Assembly (NCBI GenBank): GCA_029204225.1
Contig: CM055111.1
Span: 13,146,697 to 13,210,696, forward strand
From: Diphasiastrum complanatum
Taxonomy: Eukaryota > Streptophyta > Lycopodiopsida > Lycopodiales > Lycopodiaceae
Length of the DNA stretch: 64,000 nucleotides
Direction of reading: 5' to 3'
The notes under the pieces were generated by a model. It worked only from the letters and a program-made list of their open reading frames with translations. It was not told the origin of the DNA and searched no databases. A program made the translations under genes and the position numbers. Every line of letters starts with the position of its first letter. The stretch's first letter is position 1. Shown piece by piece: positions 1 through 12,035 of this stretch.

Positions 1-2997
1 TGCCACGTGATGCACCTGTGACCCCTGCCCGTGGCGTGTGCCCTGCACCTGTATAATCTGCCTCATCCCTCTCTGGTCTGGCAAACACAACCCGAATGGG
101 CTCATCCTCGTCATGCTCATCCTCTGACACTGGCTCATCTGCCTCATACAATGGAGGCTCTCTGTACTCAAGCCCAAGCTCTCTCTCTCTCTCATCTCGG
201 CAAGCTCCCTCTCTCTCTCTGCCATCAACTGTGTGCCCAGGTCATCTACAGGCATGGGATGGGTGCTGTCCGTAGGCAAGTCGACCTGGCGCTCCAAATT
301 TGATATCTTCGTCTGCAAGACCAAAATTGAGCGTGCCAGGAAAACAACTCGATCAAAAATTGAAACCTACATTTTAGTGAGACGTCAACCAACATGCAAT
401 GGGAGAATGGCTTTTCACCTGCAATGCGCTCGTAATGGTCGGCAGTCTCCTGGCGAGACGTGCGTTGGTGCTACAGAATACCAACCGCTCCAATTGACTC
501 ACTGACAGCCTGTTTTTTCTCCTCGTGTGAATGAGTGCCCATGTGCTCCAATTACGCTCACACACGAAGGCAGCGCAGTCCTGTGGTACGTGCAATGAAA
601 TGGTTCAGCCCACGTGCACGGGTGGAATGTCAACGAAACACAGCAAGGGAGGATGAGATGACATGCATACCTGTGAAAGGACCCGCAGTGCAAGACGCTG
701 TATGGATGGATAGGTGCTGCCGAATATGGTTTACCAGGTAATGGGGAGCTGCCTCCTCTCTGGATCTTGAGCAGCCGGGTGACCGAACGTGCCCATGCCG
801 AAACGAAATGCAGCTGATAGGATCCAAACCTATGTATGGACCCACCCTATGAATGTACTGAAGCCAATCGGCCTCGAGTTCCTTGTCTGCGATCTGTGTC
901 AGAGAGAGGAAGAGGGGATGCAGCATGTGTGCAACGCTGTGGATACTCCCGTGGAAGTAGTTCCACCACGTCTCCCATATGAACTTCAGCTCTGTCATCC
1001 TGCAGTTGAGAGGCATGTGGTTTAGGGCATTACGAAAAACCGTAACATTCACAAAAAAACAAACTAGCAACCATTGAAAAGATAAAGAATATTTACAACA
1101 CTGTACCGCTTACCTCTCTGGCTGCAAGATGGGCAGTTGCAGGAACTGTCCAATCCGGTCCATGAGCTCATACACCAGTCCAAGTGTCGACCCCTCGCTG
1201 TCAGCCATGCGGAGCACAATGCAGAGTGGTCGAAGCAGTCCTGACAATGTCTGTGCATCCCTCCAGAACTGGTCTCCCCTCACCGTGGAAGAGAAGTGCT
1301 CCCCATCCTCAGTGTGCTGAAACGTACTGGCACGCCAAAGATCACTGGCAACCATCTATAGAAGTTGCGCCCTACACCTGATAAGACGGTCAATGACCAC
1401 CAAGTCAAATGCAAAGCGTGTGGGGGCTGGCTTACGGAGGTCCAGATGGCTGAATACCCGGAACATGGCGAGAACACGCCTCTTTCTGGTGAAAAAAGTC
1501 ACCAGGAAAAGGGCCTCCCGGGCGATGGCTCTAACCCAGGGAAGTGCTCCTATGTCCCCCATCAGAAGGTCTATGCCGTGCGCTGCACAGGGGGTATGAA
1601 CAATATGAGGGAACTCGGCCTCTAGCAGTACACCCATCTGAATGCAATTCGTGGCATTGTCCATCACCACCGTGATGACATGCTGTGGGCCTATGGCTAG
1701 GATGGAAGACCTGATGACATCAAACATGAACTCTGCAGATATGACTCTCCCCCCCCCTGCTGCAATCCACTGCCCTCAAAAACTGTGTGCCCATGCAACT
1801 GGAGACCAGTATGTTGAGGATCGGCCTCCTCCTGACATCAGTCCAGCCATTGGACATGATGCTGCAACCGTAAGTGGCCCAGTACCGATGCAGAGGCTCC
1901 ATGTCTCTAGACAAGGACTCAACCCTATCCCTCAGCATGTGTGTGCGGACAACCTCTGAACTAGGGACTCTCCAACTAGGGCTGACAGACTGTGCAAGGC
2001 GGAAGGCCCTTCTAAAGGGCTCAGAGTCGGTGATGGCAAAGGGTAGGTTCAGATCGTAAATCAAACTGGCCACGGCCTGTGTGGCCTCTCTGTCCATGTG
2101 CGGCTGATGCGCGCCGCGAATGGTCTGCTGCACAAGGGCTCTCCCTGGTGGGCGACGAGTGGTGGACCTCCAGCACGGTGCACCAACCGTGACGGGAATG
2201 GACGATGACGCGACAAGCTGAGCACTGGTGGATGCATCGACTGTAGACGTGGAATGGGGAGAGTGGGATGCACTGGCAGGGATCGGTGCAGCAGCATAGG
2301 TGGGGTGCACTGGTGGAGGGGCAACATCTGGCATGGGGTACGAAAACTGCTGGCTGAGGAGGTCATCCGGATGGGAAGGGAAGGAAGAAGGGATCTCTTC
2401 CACATCCTCGAAGGCCCCAGCAGTAGCATCCTGGGCCTGCTCGGGTGGCGGAGAGTCCATGAGAAAGTCGTAGACTGGGGGAGTGCGAGCAACAGTGGGT
2501 GGTGGTGGAACTGCAGTGGCAACTGGCGGACGCGATGGGACGGGATCCACCGGAATCTGAGCAGATGGGGGTGCGTGAGGCGGAACTATCTGAGGGGGAT
2601 GAGGGGCAAAGGGACTGGAGGAGGATGCACTCCCTCTCCTCGTGCGTGCCAGCCAAGCAGGCAACAACTTTGGGTCAGCCACATAAGGAGCGGTGCAAAA
2701 TCGGAGAATGCCCTCCGAAATGGTGTTCTCCCCTGCCACGAGCCGCGGCCCGTAGGTGTCCAGTAGTCGCTGCCTGTCGGGGACGGTCATGCTGCCACAA
2801 GGGGCAACATTCAAGGTGGCACCATTTTTGGCGCGTGCACCGAGCATCTGGCCTTTAAGGCGAGTGAGGGATGCAGCAAACTCGACGAGACAGTATTGGC
2901 AACGCACGATCTTTTGACCGGTCTTGTTGGCCTTGTAGGCAACCCGCCTGACAATGTCTACCTCGTCCCACAGACCGGAAAGGTCGGATTCCACCAT
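1..2997 (-). pseudogene. hAT-family transposase (BED finger, DUF659, hAT C-terminal), broken, 3' end cut by window edge
   Basis: Cut-and-paste transposase of plant hAT type. I start it at the ATG at 2997-2995; the open frame extends upstream but reads as leader. Domains in order: an N-terminal BED-type finger (CQYC, then RLKGQ where the family has RxKxH, so the zinc histidine looks lost); a long Pro/Ser linker; the RNase-H-like core with SNGWTD and MDNATN (both catalytic Asp regions); then the C-terminal dimerisation part with CERNWS (catalytic Glu region). An acidic tail follows (312 to the edge). Reading frames join cleanly across GT-AG introns at 1000-1113, 581-670 and 313-418. Damage: a one-base frameshift at a run of nine C (1749-1757), an in-frame TAG at 1356-1358, a frameshift near 815-830 and a TAA at 731-733 where a Trp is expected. 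It is probably non-functional. Element termini were not identified. Confidence 0.85.
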
Positions 2998-3263
2998 TGC
3001 AGATGAAATGAGGGATGGATTGCTAGAAAAAAAACAGTAGGGTTCACTGTTGGAGAGACGCTGAAAATGGGCGAAGGCAAGGCGAAGCAAGTCAGATGCA
3101 AGGCAAGGCGTTGCGTGGGCGAAGGGCGACGCAAGGAAATAGAAGGCAGGTAGGCAAAAACAACAGCGATGGCAGGGCGGAGGAGGGCGCAAAAAAATTT
3201 CAGAGGAAATGCTAGGGGGGCGGGTAGGTTTAGGTCAATTTTTTTTTTTAAAATATTATTATA

Positions 3264-3301
3264 TTGTGGTACCGCGGTACCATCATGGTACCGCGGTACC
3301 A

Positions 3302-3343
<42 letters not shown>

Positions 3344-3728
3344 AAGGTGGCGGACCCTGAATGCGAACGTGCGTTTGGACGCGCGTTCGCGTCTGCGTCC
3401 GGATGCGGACGCGCCAGGGGTGCAGTGCGTTTGGGTCCCCAGACGCGTCCGCTTTTTTTTTTTAAGATTTTTTTTATTCTTTTAGTGTTAAAAAAATTAA
3501 AAAAAAATATGGACACGTCCGGGTTTGGACGCCGGACACGGACGCGGACACGGATTGCCCGCGTCTGGCTTGCTATATCATAGTTCCTTGTCGTACCGCC
3601 GTTATGGTACCGGCGGTGGTACCGCCATTATGGTGCCGCCCTCAAACCCGCGGTACTAGGGTTGTACCATAACGGCGTGAACCGCGAATCACGGTTCAAA
3701 CCGCTATTTGCAATCGCAATTCGCGGTT
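3264..3728. repeat. Clustered palindromic arrays (GGTACC, GGACGCG and AACCGCG words) with a (TA)n tract
   Basis: The 14-base palindrome GGTACCGCGGTACC occurs twice (3268-3281 and 3287-3300), separated by ATCAT. Related GGTACC/CGGTAC words recur at 3594-3668. Between these flanks lie a (TA)n microsatellite (3304-3342) and a second word family based on GGACGCG/CGCGTCC at both ends of 3355-3560. A third family (AACCGCG, GCGGTT) starts at 3672-3728. The arrangement looks like short DNA elements with subterminal palindromes, nested in one another, just upstream of the hAT transposase start. They may belong to its terminus or be independent MITE-like elements. No terminal inverted repeat or target duplication could be fixed. 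Confidence 0.6.
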
Positions 3729-4860
3729 TTTGTTAGGGTCTTGAGAATTGTTTTTGTTTTTTTGGATTTTCGTGGGTGTATCAGCTTGAAGCTCTTGATG
3801 AAAGCAGTGCATTTATGTAGGTTGCCAGTAGTTTCAGGTACAGTATGGTCCATTTCAGGATATCTATATAGATGAAACAATGTGCCAAAAACTATAGCCT
3901 GAGAATTGCGATTCTCTGCAAGCATGCTTTGCACATTTGACTCCCGATTTTCGAGCAATCTGTCAGCTGATTTTCCAGCAACCTGACGGCTGTTTCTCCA
4001 GAGATCTGATGGCTCTTTGTTCCAGAAAAATTGGTGGCCGCTAACCAGCAATTTTGGACGGCTTGTCTTTCCAACCTTTCGGTCTGATCTTTCCAGCTAA
4101 CTGAAGGCTGATTTTTTGCAGTGATCTGCAAGCAACTTAACAGCAATTTGGAGTCCATTTAGGGGCAGCCAACAATAAGATTTAAAGGAGCATTTTACAT
4201 CTTTTCTACTTCTAGAAATTAGCTTTCTACTTTCTTGAATTTTATCATTTTGTTTGTACATTCTTGTGGTGGCGAAAACTAGTGTACATATTACCTAGAA
4301 ATAAAAACTAATCATCAAATTCATAGTAATTTGGTAGTTTTCTTTGTTGCCAAAGTTACTTCTTATTCATTGTTTCTTTCCTTTGAAGATATGCTTTTGT
4401 AATTTGCTACATTGCGATGGATTTCGTTGAAGAGCAAGTTCCCATCCCAACTTCGTCAATTACATCCCTTTCGCCGAGTCCAAAGAACAAACCACAATCC
4501 GCTAAGGATGCTAAAGTAGATTATGATTTGAAACACTCTTAATTCCTTTGTAGAAGCTCATCACTTTTCCCAATAGGGGATCAGCTATTCACTTTGATGT
4601 TCTCCCAATATTCTTAGTCAGACAACACCATTTGCTTTAGCCTTCCAAAGTCCTCCTACAGTATTAGATCTAAAACAAACAAAGCTTTTGATTGAAGCAC
4701 TTCAGCATAAGTAGTCATTCCAATGTGTACTAGTCCATTGAAGATTTAAATAGCCATAATTAGCAATGAAAATTAAGAAAACTTTGAAAACTTTCATTGA
4801 CACAAAACAAAGAGAGATCGAACAAATAAATCATATCTACTAGAAGGTTTAACTTAGTAC
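3729..4860. other. No gene recognised (intron 9 of PELP1-like gene)
   Basis: Non-coding as far as I can see. 3930-4150 holds loosely repeated segments around CTGACGGCTG/TTTTCCAGC, probably a decayed tandem array. A 41-codon plus-strand ORF at 4417-4542 begins at an ATG and is rich in Ser/Pro/Lys. I cannot assign it and it may be chance. The stretch should be the proximal part of the intron after exon 9, because no later PELP1 exon was found between here and the left edge. Confidence 0.4.
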
Positions 4861-5054
4861 CTGCGAGCTCCACAAATAGTTGCATTAAGAAGATCCAATG
4901 CACATCCATGCAAAGTGGGAAGTTCACAACACAAGGCTAGTTGTTGAGCAGTAGAAATGTTCACACCAAGTGGTGATATAGCCGGTACACGAGATCCATC
5001 CACATGCAGAATTCTACTCACGAGAGCCAAGAGGGGAGTCATGGGAACGTGCAC
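4861..5054 (-). CDS. PELP1: PELP1/RIX1-like gene, exon 9
   Basis: Exon of 194 bases (64 codons plus 2). It starts after an AAAAG acceptor and ends at a GTACTA donor (4860-4859). The translation has the family pattern of a short hydrophobic stretch (PLLALVSRIL), then VDGS, then CELPTLHGCALDLL. Plant PELP1 proteins have the same series in the later RIX1 region: L-V-x-R-V-L-x-V-x-G-S, then a C/S-ELP-x-LH motif. It continues in phase from exon 8 across a 13.0-kb intron (5055-18063). The downstream exons, encoding the C-terminal half, are not in the window. Confidence 0.85.
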
Positions 5055-6140
5055 CTTTTCAAAAAACAACATAGTAAGTAGCACCCTACTATCAATGCAA
5101 TATGACTGTTCTGTTGAAATTCCACATGTATTATAAGGAAATCTCTTCTATGAGAAAAAAGAGATTCTAGCAAGCAACAAGGTCACCAAGGTAGCAAAGA
5201 GAATAGGTATAGATCCAATGATAAGCTAGTATATTTTCACAATTTACCAAGAAACTCCACTAAACACTACAACCATAGAAAAAGTGAAATGGTAACACAA
5301 ACAAGATAGACTACTATGTCATTCTCGTATTAAGCTTGATCGACATTCAATAGACAGAACTTCTACTCCTAATCCATTACTTTTACCCCAATTCACATAA
5401 ACAATAACAGTCAGCAAAATGACAAACAGAATTTACAAGGTACTCGTGTGAGAGGGCATAGCCACTCTCCACAAGAATCAAGATGAAAGCATTCGATTGT
5501 GAAATAGAGTCACCTCTTCCAAGCACCTAGTAACAAGCTAACACTCCTCTAGAAGAATATTGAGAACTAACAACAACTTAGTGAAGATGAGAACAACATG
5601 AAACGCTTTGTTGATGTTCACAGGAGACCTAACAAGATCTTTATATAGGTAGCCATAAAATTACAGATCTATATAGTTGCCTTTTGGCATGACTACCAAC
5701 CTTTCCAATATGTCTCCAAACTGTATATACAAAATTATAAGGTTGCTCTAGAGTCTATCTACAAGTTTTCAAACAATTTCTTCACATCAACAAGTAAATC
5801 TTTTGAAAAACTCCCTACTGTACAAGCTAGTTGTCAAAAAAAGATAATCAGGCTTTTAGGCATCAACTTGTTTAGATATGGAGCTCTCCAAGGTCTTTGT
5901 ACATGCAACACTATATGATATTGCTTGCCATTGTTTAAAAAAGCCTAAAACAATGGCCTTGCAGAACATGGCCTTCATAATTTCTCCACAATCTTCCTAG
6001 CCCATTTAATCATATTAGCAAGTAGGCCAAGTGGATCTCCAACCTTTCCCTTGCTAGCTTCTTGAGACCTTCACAATTTCCTTTCCACATGAAGTGTCCT
6101 ACTATTTCTCCTTGTTTGTCGATGCATCTTAGGTATACAA
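5055..6140. other. Intron sequence without recognised feature
   Basis: AT-rich, no ORF of note, no clear repeat. It is the distal part of PELP1 intron 8 next to exon 9. Confidence 0.5.
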
Positions 6141-6460
6141 TCAAATCCTCTCATATTCCCTTTCCATACCCTTCAAACTGAAAAACAATGCCATGTGGGG
6201 AGATTTAACACTTTTTTGTCTAACTATTTTGAAATTCTCAATTGAATTGGTTGCACCTAGGTGAGGAAACAAGATGGTCCACAACATTTGGTCAATGCTT
6301 CCTTTGTTATAGGATGTGCCCACCTATACCTACAAAAGGAGATACCCTAAAAGAAATTTGTACGTAAAAACACAAATAGGTGCTTCTTAGGCCCAATTCT
6401 TCCATTGAAGTCACCTACCAAAAGAATGCTCCCCTCTTGGGCATTGTCTGCACCAGGCTA
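6141..6460 (-). pseudogene. Decayed LINE endonuclease fragment
   Basis: On the minus strand, one frame around 6400-6450 reads GSILLVGDFNGRIG, which matches the GDFN motif of the apurinic/exonuclease-phosphatase-like endonuclease of non-LTR retrotransposons. An open stretch at 6141-6323 then has a Q/S-I-D-x-x-L-type segment followed by a region like the NFKV-SDHxP end of that domain (SVKSPHMALFFSL, with the catalytic His region altered). Frames are broken between the two parts, and no reverse transcriptase was found. This is an old LINE scrap in PELP1 intron 8. The call rests mainly on the GDFN motif. Confidence 0.45.
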
Positions 6461-6825
6461 GACAATGTCCTCGTTCATGATTACCTTTGTTTTGAAATAA
6501 CATGTTGATCCTCCAAATCCTCTCCCACTTAACAAAAATCCTTCTTATTGCATATTAAAATTTCTAATTAAAGCCCTCAAGTTAACGAATCCCATTAGCA
6601 CCAACTTCCCCACTTTCCAAGAGAACACATGCACTTTCTACATGAAAGATTCTAGTGCCAAGAACTTGTCCATTGAGAACCCATTCCTTTTCCACCTACA
6701 AAACCTGAGGGCCTCCGTTCCCCATGCCAAAGCTTCGTTCTTCTTTGTCTTGTTACTTGTTATTGCCTTGCCTATCCTTAGATAAGTATCTTTACCTTTT
6801 CTTCTGGTTGCCCTTAGTGTTTCCA

Positions 6826-6900
6826 CAAATCGCGGTTCATTGGCGAACGAACCGCGATTTGTCAATAAATTGATTGGGTCTGATTCGAATCGGAAAGAAT
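6826..6900. repeat. Inverted pair of AATCGCGGTTC words plus TTCGAA-type words
   Basis: AAATCGCGGTTC and GAACCGCGATTT face each other around a 10-base centre (about 6830-6862), followed by ATTCGAATCGG and flanking GGGTC/GACCC. The same AACCGCG word opens at 3676-3728, so these could be the two ends of one old element or separate insertions. No coding sequence. Confidence 0.4.
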
Positions 6901-9057
6901 TGGACCCGAAGAAAAAAAGTCTTCATTTATCAAAATGCTCCTCCCTTTGAGATGACCTCCATGTTTTGAGTCCCTTTTTCTTGTGCATACTTGGATTTGC
7001 TTGTACATGCCTTGATTTGTTGTCCCCTTTCTTCCCTATCTCAAGGGAATTTGTCCAATGTTTTTCCTATACATGAATTTTATCTTTAATGAATAGCTTA
7101 CCACTTCCCTCACATACTCTTTTCTTCTTCCTTTAGCCCCATTGTTTAGGTTAAGAGCTCTTTGCCTTCTTCTTTGCTCTCCTCTCACAAGTGAAGCTAT
7201 ATTTTTTACTTGTTTGTTCATCAATTCGATCATTGATTTCATAGACTTCGTACACAGTTATTTGCACATTTGGGATAAACAGCTCAAAACTTTCAAATCT
7301 ATCTAGTTTCCATATCCTGCCAATTATTCACTACTAAATCGTACTACACTTAGCTGCATCCATAAGGAACTACACAAATACCTCACCATCCAACCCTAGA
7401 ACTCAAACGTGTATGCACCTTCAAATTAGGAGACAACACCAACATCATTGATCAATCCCTTGAGCAATAGCTATGGCTTCATATCACCATCACCCATCCC
7501 ACTACTCTAATACCTCACCTTGTTCACACGATGCGCCCGGTACCTCTTATACATCCACAGACTAAGGCCACATGTCTTAGATACTTGATATGCAACTAAT
7601 CCCAAATGTCCTCTAGTTTGCCCCGAGCCACCACTCTAGTTATAGCTAACTATATCTAACACGAAACACTAACCACCACTTAGATCCTAGCCTCACCAAG
7701 CTTTCCTTGATCTGAGGCCAAACGTCGACCAATTGCAATTGATCAGGAACATAATACCCTTCTTCTCAAGTGATATCTAAAAGAGAAGAAACATATTGCA
7801 AAAGCAAATGAAACAAATGACAACCAAGAAAGATGTATCCCAACGCCTCACTTTTCAGGCCAAAAATGCAAACAAATACCAAATCATTTAATGCCCTCCT
7901 TTCAAGAATGCAAATATGCAACCAAATCTTGAAAAACGCAAGTTGTGCTTAGGAAGAATTTTCTTCAATGTCCTAAGTTCTGAATCTCCAATCGACAATC
8001 AACAATTTGACACTAAGCTCTCAAAATCCCATGATACGAAATCCCAATATGCAATAAGATGCACAAAAATGTCAAAATGTGAACATCAAACTTTGACGAA
8101 GATTAAGTGCTAGTCACTCGACTTTTTGGTGCCCCTACTTCATGGTGACCAAACTGCATGAAGAACCCTATTTTTGTTGGCGCAACAAGTGCTTGGGGCC
8201 TAAGTTTATAGCCAAGGTGCATGAGCAAAGGCAACAATGGGCTCCCATCTGGCTTGGATGGATGGGAGCCCATTGGTACCATCCCAGTGAACCAGCTACT
8301 AGAGAGCAAAAATGGGATGAGCTCAAGAGCAGTGGGTAACTAAGCACAATAAGGCTCTCAACATGCCCACTAGTAGCAAGTACGAGACTCAAATGGAAGG
8401 TGTCGCATGGTCTGGTGGTAGGCGGAAGTTGTCACTCATATGTGACCCAGCTAAACTTCTAATGTATTCCAAAAGGACCATAATAGCAAGCAATGAGCTT
8501 CTCTATTTGAGTCTCTACCCCTATGCAAAGCAAAGGCAATCACACATTGTCGCCCTCATCAAACTCAACATATTCGTGATATCTACTTACGACAATTTTA
8601 TCTTGTTCTTGTATCCACTGTAAATGTCTGACTTCCTGGGTCAGTCTCGTGAGCATTAAAAAGAAAAGAAGCTCAAATGGCTGAGACAACTTCTAGTGGT
8701 ATTGTTGCAGATGTATACTTGATAACTTGGTGTGTAGCCCTATCCCAAATGGAAAAGTGGAACACTTGAAATTTTGATAAAAATAAGCTATTATAGCTAA
8801 GTTAAGCAAAAGTGTTGATCCCAATCAATGTTAGAAGGTGAACAAATGACCTCCAGTAATCCTTTGAGATCCAAGAAAAGAACCTTGAACTTCCCATCTA
8901 TTGCAGAATGACATGTTGTGCTCATCAACACCCAAATGTGCAAAATATGTATAAGTTAAGTCTAAACCTTTGAAGTGAAGAAGCTACCCACATCATTAAG
9001 TGTAGATTCTGAAATTCATGCTACAACTAAATTCTATTAAGGAACATACCATACAAT
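6901..9057. other. Intron sequence, no gene; one strong hairpin
   Basis: No supported coding region; short ORFs here lack family motifs. It contains a perfect 15-base inverted repeat (8235-8249 and 8261-8275) around an 11-base loop. A minus-strand Lys/Arg-rich ORF at 7036-7242 cannot be assigned. Confidence 0.45.
8235..8275. repeat. Perfect 15-bp inverted repeat (hairpin)
   Basis: CAATGGGCTCCCATC is followed after 11 bases by its exact reverse complement. The arms stop at 15 bp with a mismatch beyond. It is short for a plant microRNA precursor, so it is most likely a residue of an inverted-repeat element. Confidence 0.7.
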
Positions 9058-9370
9058 GTTTCATCGAAATGTATTTCGAACAAAGAAACGCGTTTGAAAC
9101 GCCCCGTTTCGAAACGGGCCCATTTCGAAACGCGTACACAGTTTCTCCTCCTCAAATTGCATTCTCTAGAGCATTCTCATGAAATTGGATGTATCTACTT
9201 GGCACTAGTTTTTCTATGACATTGCTAAAATCCAAAAACCCATAAAAACACATTTTCAACAAAAAAAAAATTTCGTTCCGAACCTGAACCTCTCAGTTCA
9301 AACGCGTTTCAAACCCATTTCGAAACGACGTACGAAAGGGACCACAAAGTGCATTTCGAAAGGTGACGCC
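9058..9370. mobile_element. Putative short non-autonomous DNA element with GTTTCGAAAC palindromes at both ends
   Basis: Words of the form CGTTTCGAAACG, ATTTCGAAACGCG and AAACGCGTTT cluster at 9060-9140 and again at 9295-9365, with an ordinary AT-rich core between. The symmetric layout resembles subterminal transposase-binding repeats of MITE-like elements. No exact terminal inverted repeat or target duplication was seen, so borders are approximate. It lies in PELP1 intron 8, about 140 bases upstream of the truncated copia. Confidence 0.5.
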
Positions 9371-9512
9371 GATTTGGCTTTCAATTTGGCAGAAAAGCTG
9401 TGGGTGGCCTGGTAAAGAAAAAATAGCAGGTCATTATTTTCAACTTCTGACATCACAGTTGGCCTCGACATACAGCTTTTAGCCTACGATTGAAGTTTCA
9501 AGCAGTTTTGCG

Positions 9513-10982
9513 ATGGCAAACATGGGAGAGTCCATTTCGAGTGAAAGTAGCAAATTGGACGGGATTTCCAACTATGCAGTGTGGAAATTCAAAATGAAAA
9601 ACATACTGATGGAGAAGGATGTGTGGGATGTCGTCACAGGTGATGAGAGAAGACCGCCAAATGAAGCGGACATCAAAGTGTTTGATAAGAAGGTGAGGAA
9701 AGCTTTGACCTTCATTAACTTGTCAGTGAAGGATCACATCATTACCCACATTTGTGATGCTGTTACACCCAGACAGGCATGGGATGTGCTAAAGGAGCAG
9801 TTCGAGACGTCAAATCCGTCAAGAATCATGTTCTTGAAGTCAAAACTGAATAGTGCCCGGATGGAGCAAGGAGAGCATATTCAGACTTATATGACCAGAA
9901 TTAAGACAATGAGGGATGAATTGCATTCCATTGGTGAGCGCATATGTTGGTGCACAATGCATTGTGCGGCATAGCATCAAGAGAAAGATTGCCAACCTTT
10001 GACAAGCTCACAGGAATCTTGATGCCGGAGGAGCAACGACGAGAAATGGTGACGACTAGACGTCAAAACACTGGCGATTAGGCACTTGTGACACGCCAAA
10101 AATAAGGCAAGGGCAAGGGCAAGAAGAAGTCTAAGCAGCAATTCGCCAAGACTCAGGAGGTTGAGGGATCTTCCAGCAAGACCAAGAAGAAGGGCAAGTG
10201 CTTCCATTGCGGCAAAAAGGGCCACTGGAAGAGTGAATGTCGAAAATTCCTAGCGGAATCAGGCAAGGGGAAACCAAAGCAAGCAGGTAACCTTGTCGAT
10301 GAGGGTGAGATTGAAAACTCTAGCATCTTCATATCGGCATTGTCATCTAATCAAGATGATCAAGCATGGTACATTGACTCAGGAGCCACAAGACACATGA
10401 CAGGTAACAAGGATTGGTTCAGTAGCTTGAAAGTGTTGGATAATTCCGTTTCACAAGCAAATGGTGATGTGTGCAAGATCAAGGGGATAGGCACCGTTTC
10501 AATTCAACTACCTGATGGCAAAAGCAGGATGATCATAAAGGTACTTTACGTACCAGGTTTGAGGAAAAATCTACTTTGTTGGTGTTATTACTGATCAAAA
10601 GTTGAAAGTAGAATTTGCCCATGATCGTTGCTTTGTGAAGGATGTGAACCAAAAGTTCAAAGTCACTACGGATGGTATAAGGGAGCCCAATACTAAATTT
10701 TACAGGTTGAATGCTACAATCAAGGGGCAACATGGACTTATCTCATCCATTCCATCGCAAACTGAACTGTGGCATAAAAGGCTTGGTGATTTGAACCTAG
10801 AAAGCCTCAGTTTGATGAGGAAACTGGAAATGGTGAGAGGATTGCCTACGATAGAAGACCACTTGAAGTCGATGTGCGAATCATGTGTGTATGGGAAGCA
10901 GCATCGAGAGAAGTTCAATAAAGGTGGTGTTGCAAGGACAAAGAACATCCTGGATTTGATCCACACAGATATGAGAAAATAG
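9513..10982 (+). pseudogene. Truncated Ty1/copia gag-protease-integrase start
   Basis: Plus-strand copia polyprotein remnant. The gag (UBN2 type) opens at the ATG at 9513 with SKLDGISNYAVWKFKMKNIL. A frameshift near 9945-9960 and a stop in the next part break gag. The zinc knuckle CFHCGKKGHWKSEC is at about 10200-10240, and the aspartic protease motif WYIDSGATRHMT at about 10365-10400. After another frameshift near 10580 comes the pre-integrase segment (LWHKRLGDLN, then CESCVYGKQHREKF at 10870-10920). It stops at 10982 right at the start of the integrase core. Reverse transcriptase, RNase H and both LTRs are absent. It is the only LTR-type copy in the gene lying antisense to PELP1. Confidence 0.9.
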
Positions 10983-12035
10983 AGTGACCTTCCCTAACTA
11001 ATCAAACATATCATCCATGCGTGCAATAGGGTATGGGTTGTGATTGGTGAATTCATGCAAGGCTCTATTTTATTTGAAAATGTTTTGTGCCATTTTTTTA
11101 AATAATAACAAAGTAGAAGTTGTCAACTCTCAATCTAAACTTACCAACCAATCATCAGACACTAGGTGATATGTTATTTGTAATTATTGAAATGGCTTGG
11201 CATCACCATGTGGTGACCATTGTAATTATGGTGTATTTACTTTGAATTGAAACTCAAGAGTCATAATTAGCTTTGGCATCAGGTACTAGGTCATTTATCT
11301 GGATTGACCTCCAAAAAGTAGGAGTTGATTGGTCCAGCATATGAGTGACACATGTCGTATGGTCCTCGTAGTTGCTTGCCTATGTGTTAGGGTACTGCCA
11401 AGTGGCAAAGTGTCCGTTGTGCATGGAGTTTGCCATGTGCTGACAATAGGATGTGTCAACGTCAAGGGGTGCTTGAGGATTGGAAATGAGAGCCTAGGAG
11501 AGGCATTCCTTATGACTTTTAATGCACCAAACTTCAAAGGCTGGGAGGAAATGTAGCAACTAGGTTTTTCAATGTAAAGTTTCATGTACAATTGTCATGT
11601 AAAACTATATACATCGGGATAGGGATTAAAAGCTTTGACATCCCTTTCCCCTAGAGAAACATCGTCCACAATGACAAAATCCTAGTATTGTGTGCGGTCG
11701 CCCAAGTAGTTCTGAAAGCGGTGTGCCATGACACGTGACCAAGTACTCAGAAGAAACATCACTTATCTTTTTGGCAATTTTCCATCATAGATTGTAGCGC
11801 TTAAATTCATGTCAAAATGGCTTCAAATGATCTATTTTATGGCTTGAGTAGATTTGGTTTTTCTACAATTCCGATGGTTTCGAGATTTTGCTACGTTACC
11901 TCAATGATAGTAGAATGATAATAAAATTCTGCAGCCTATAGGTTTTTTACAATGGGTTGTACATTTTGAGATTGATTATAAGTAAGTTTGTAAGGTACAA
12001 GAGTGGCCTATTTCGAAAACCGTTCGGGGAGTATC
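10983..12035. other. Intron sequence without recognised feature
   Basis: No gene, LTR or clear repeat seen between the copia fragment and the chromovirus. ORFs here show no family motif. Confidence 0.5.

Noticed and set aside
3304-3342. (TA)n tract as promoter TATA region of the hAT gene
   Set aside because: A plain dinucleotide microsatellite; nothing ties it to transcription start.
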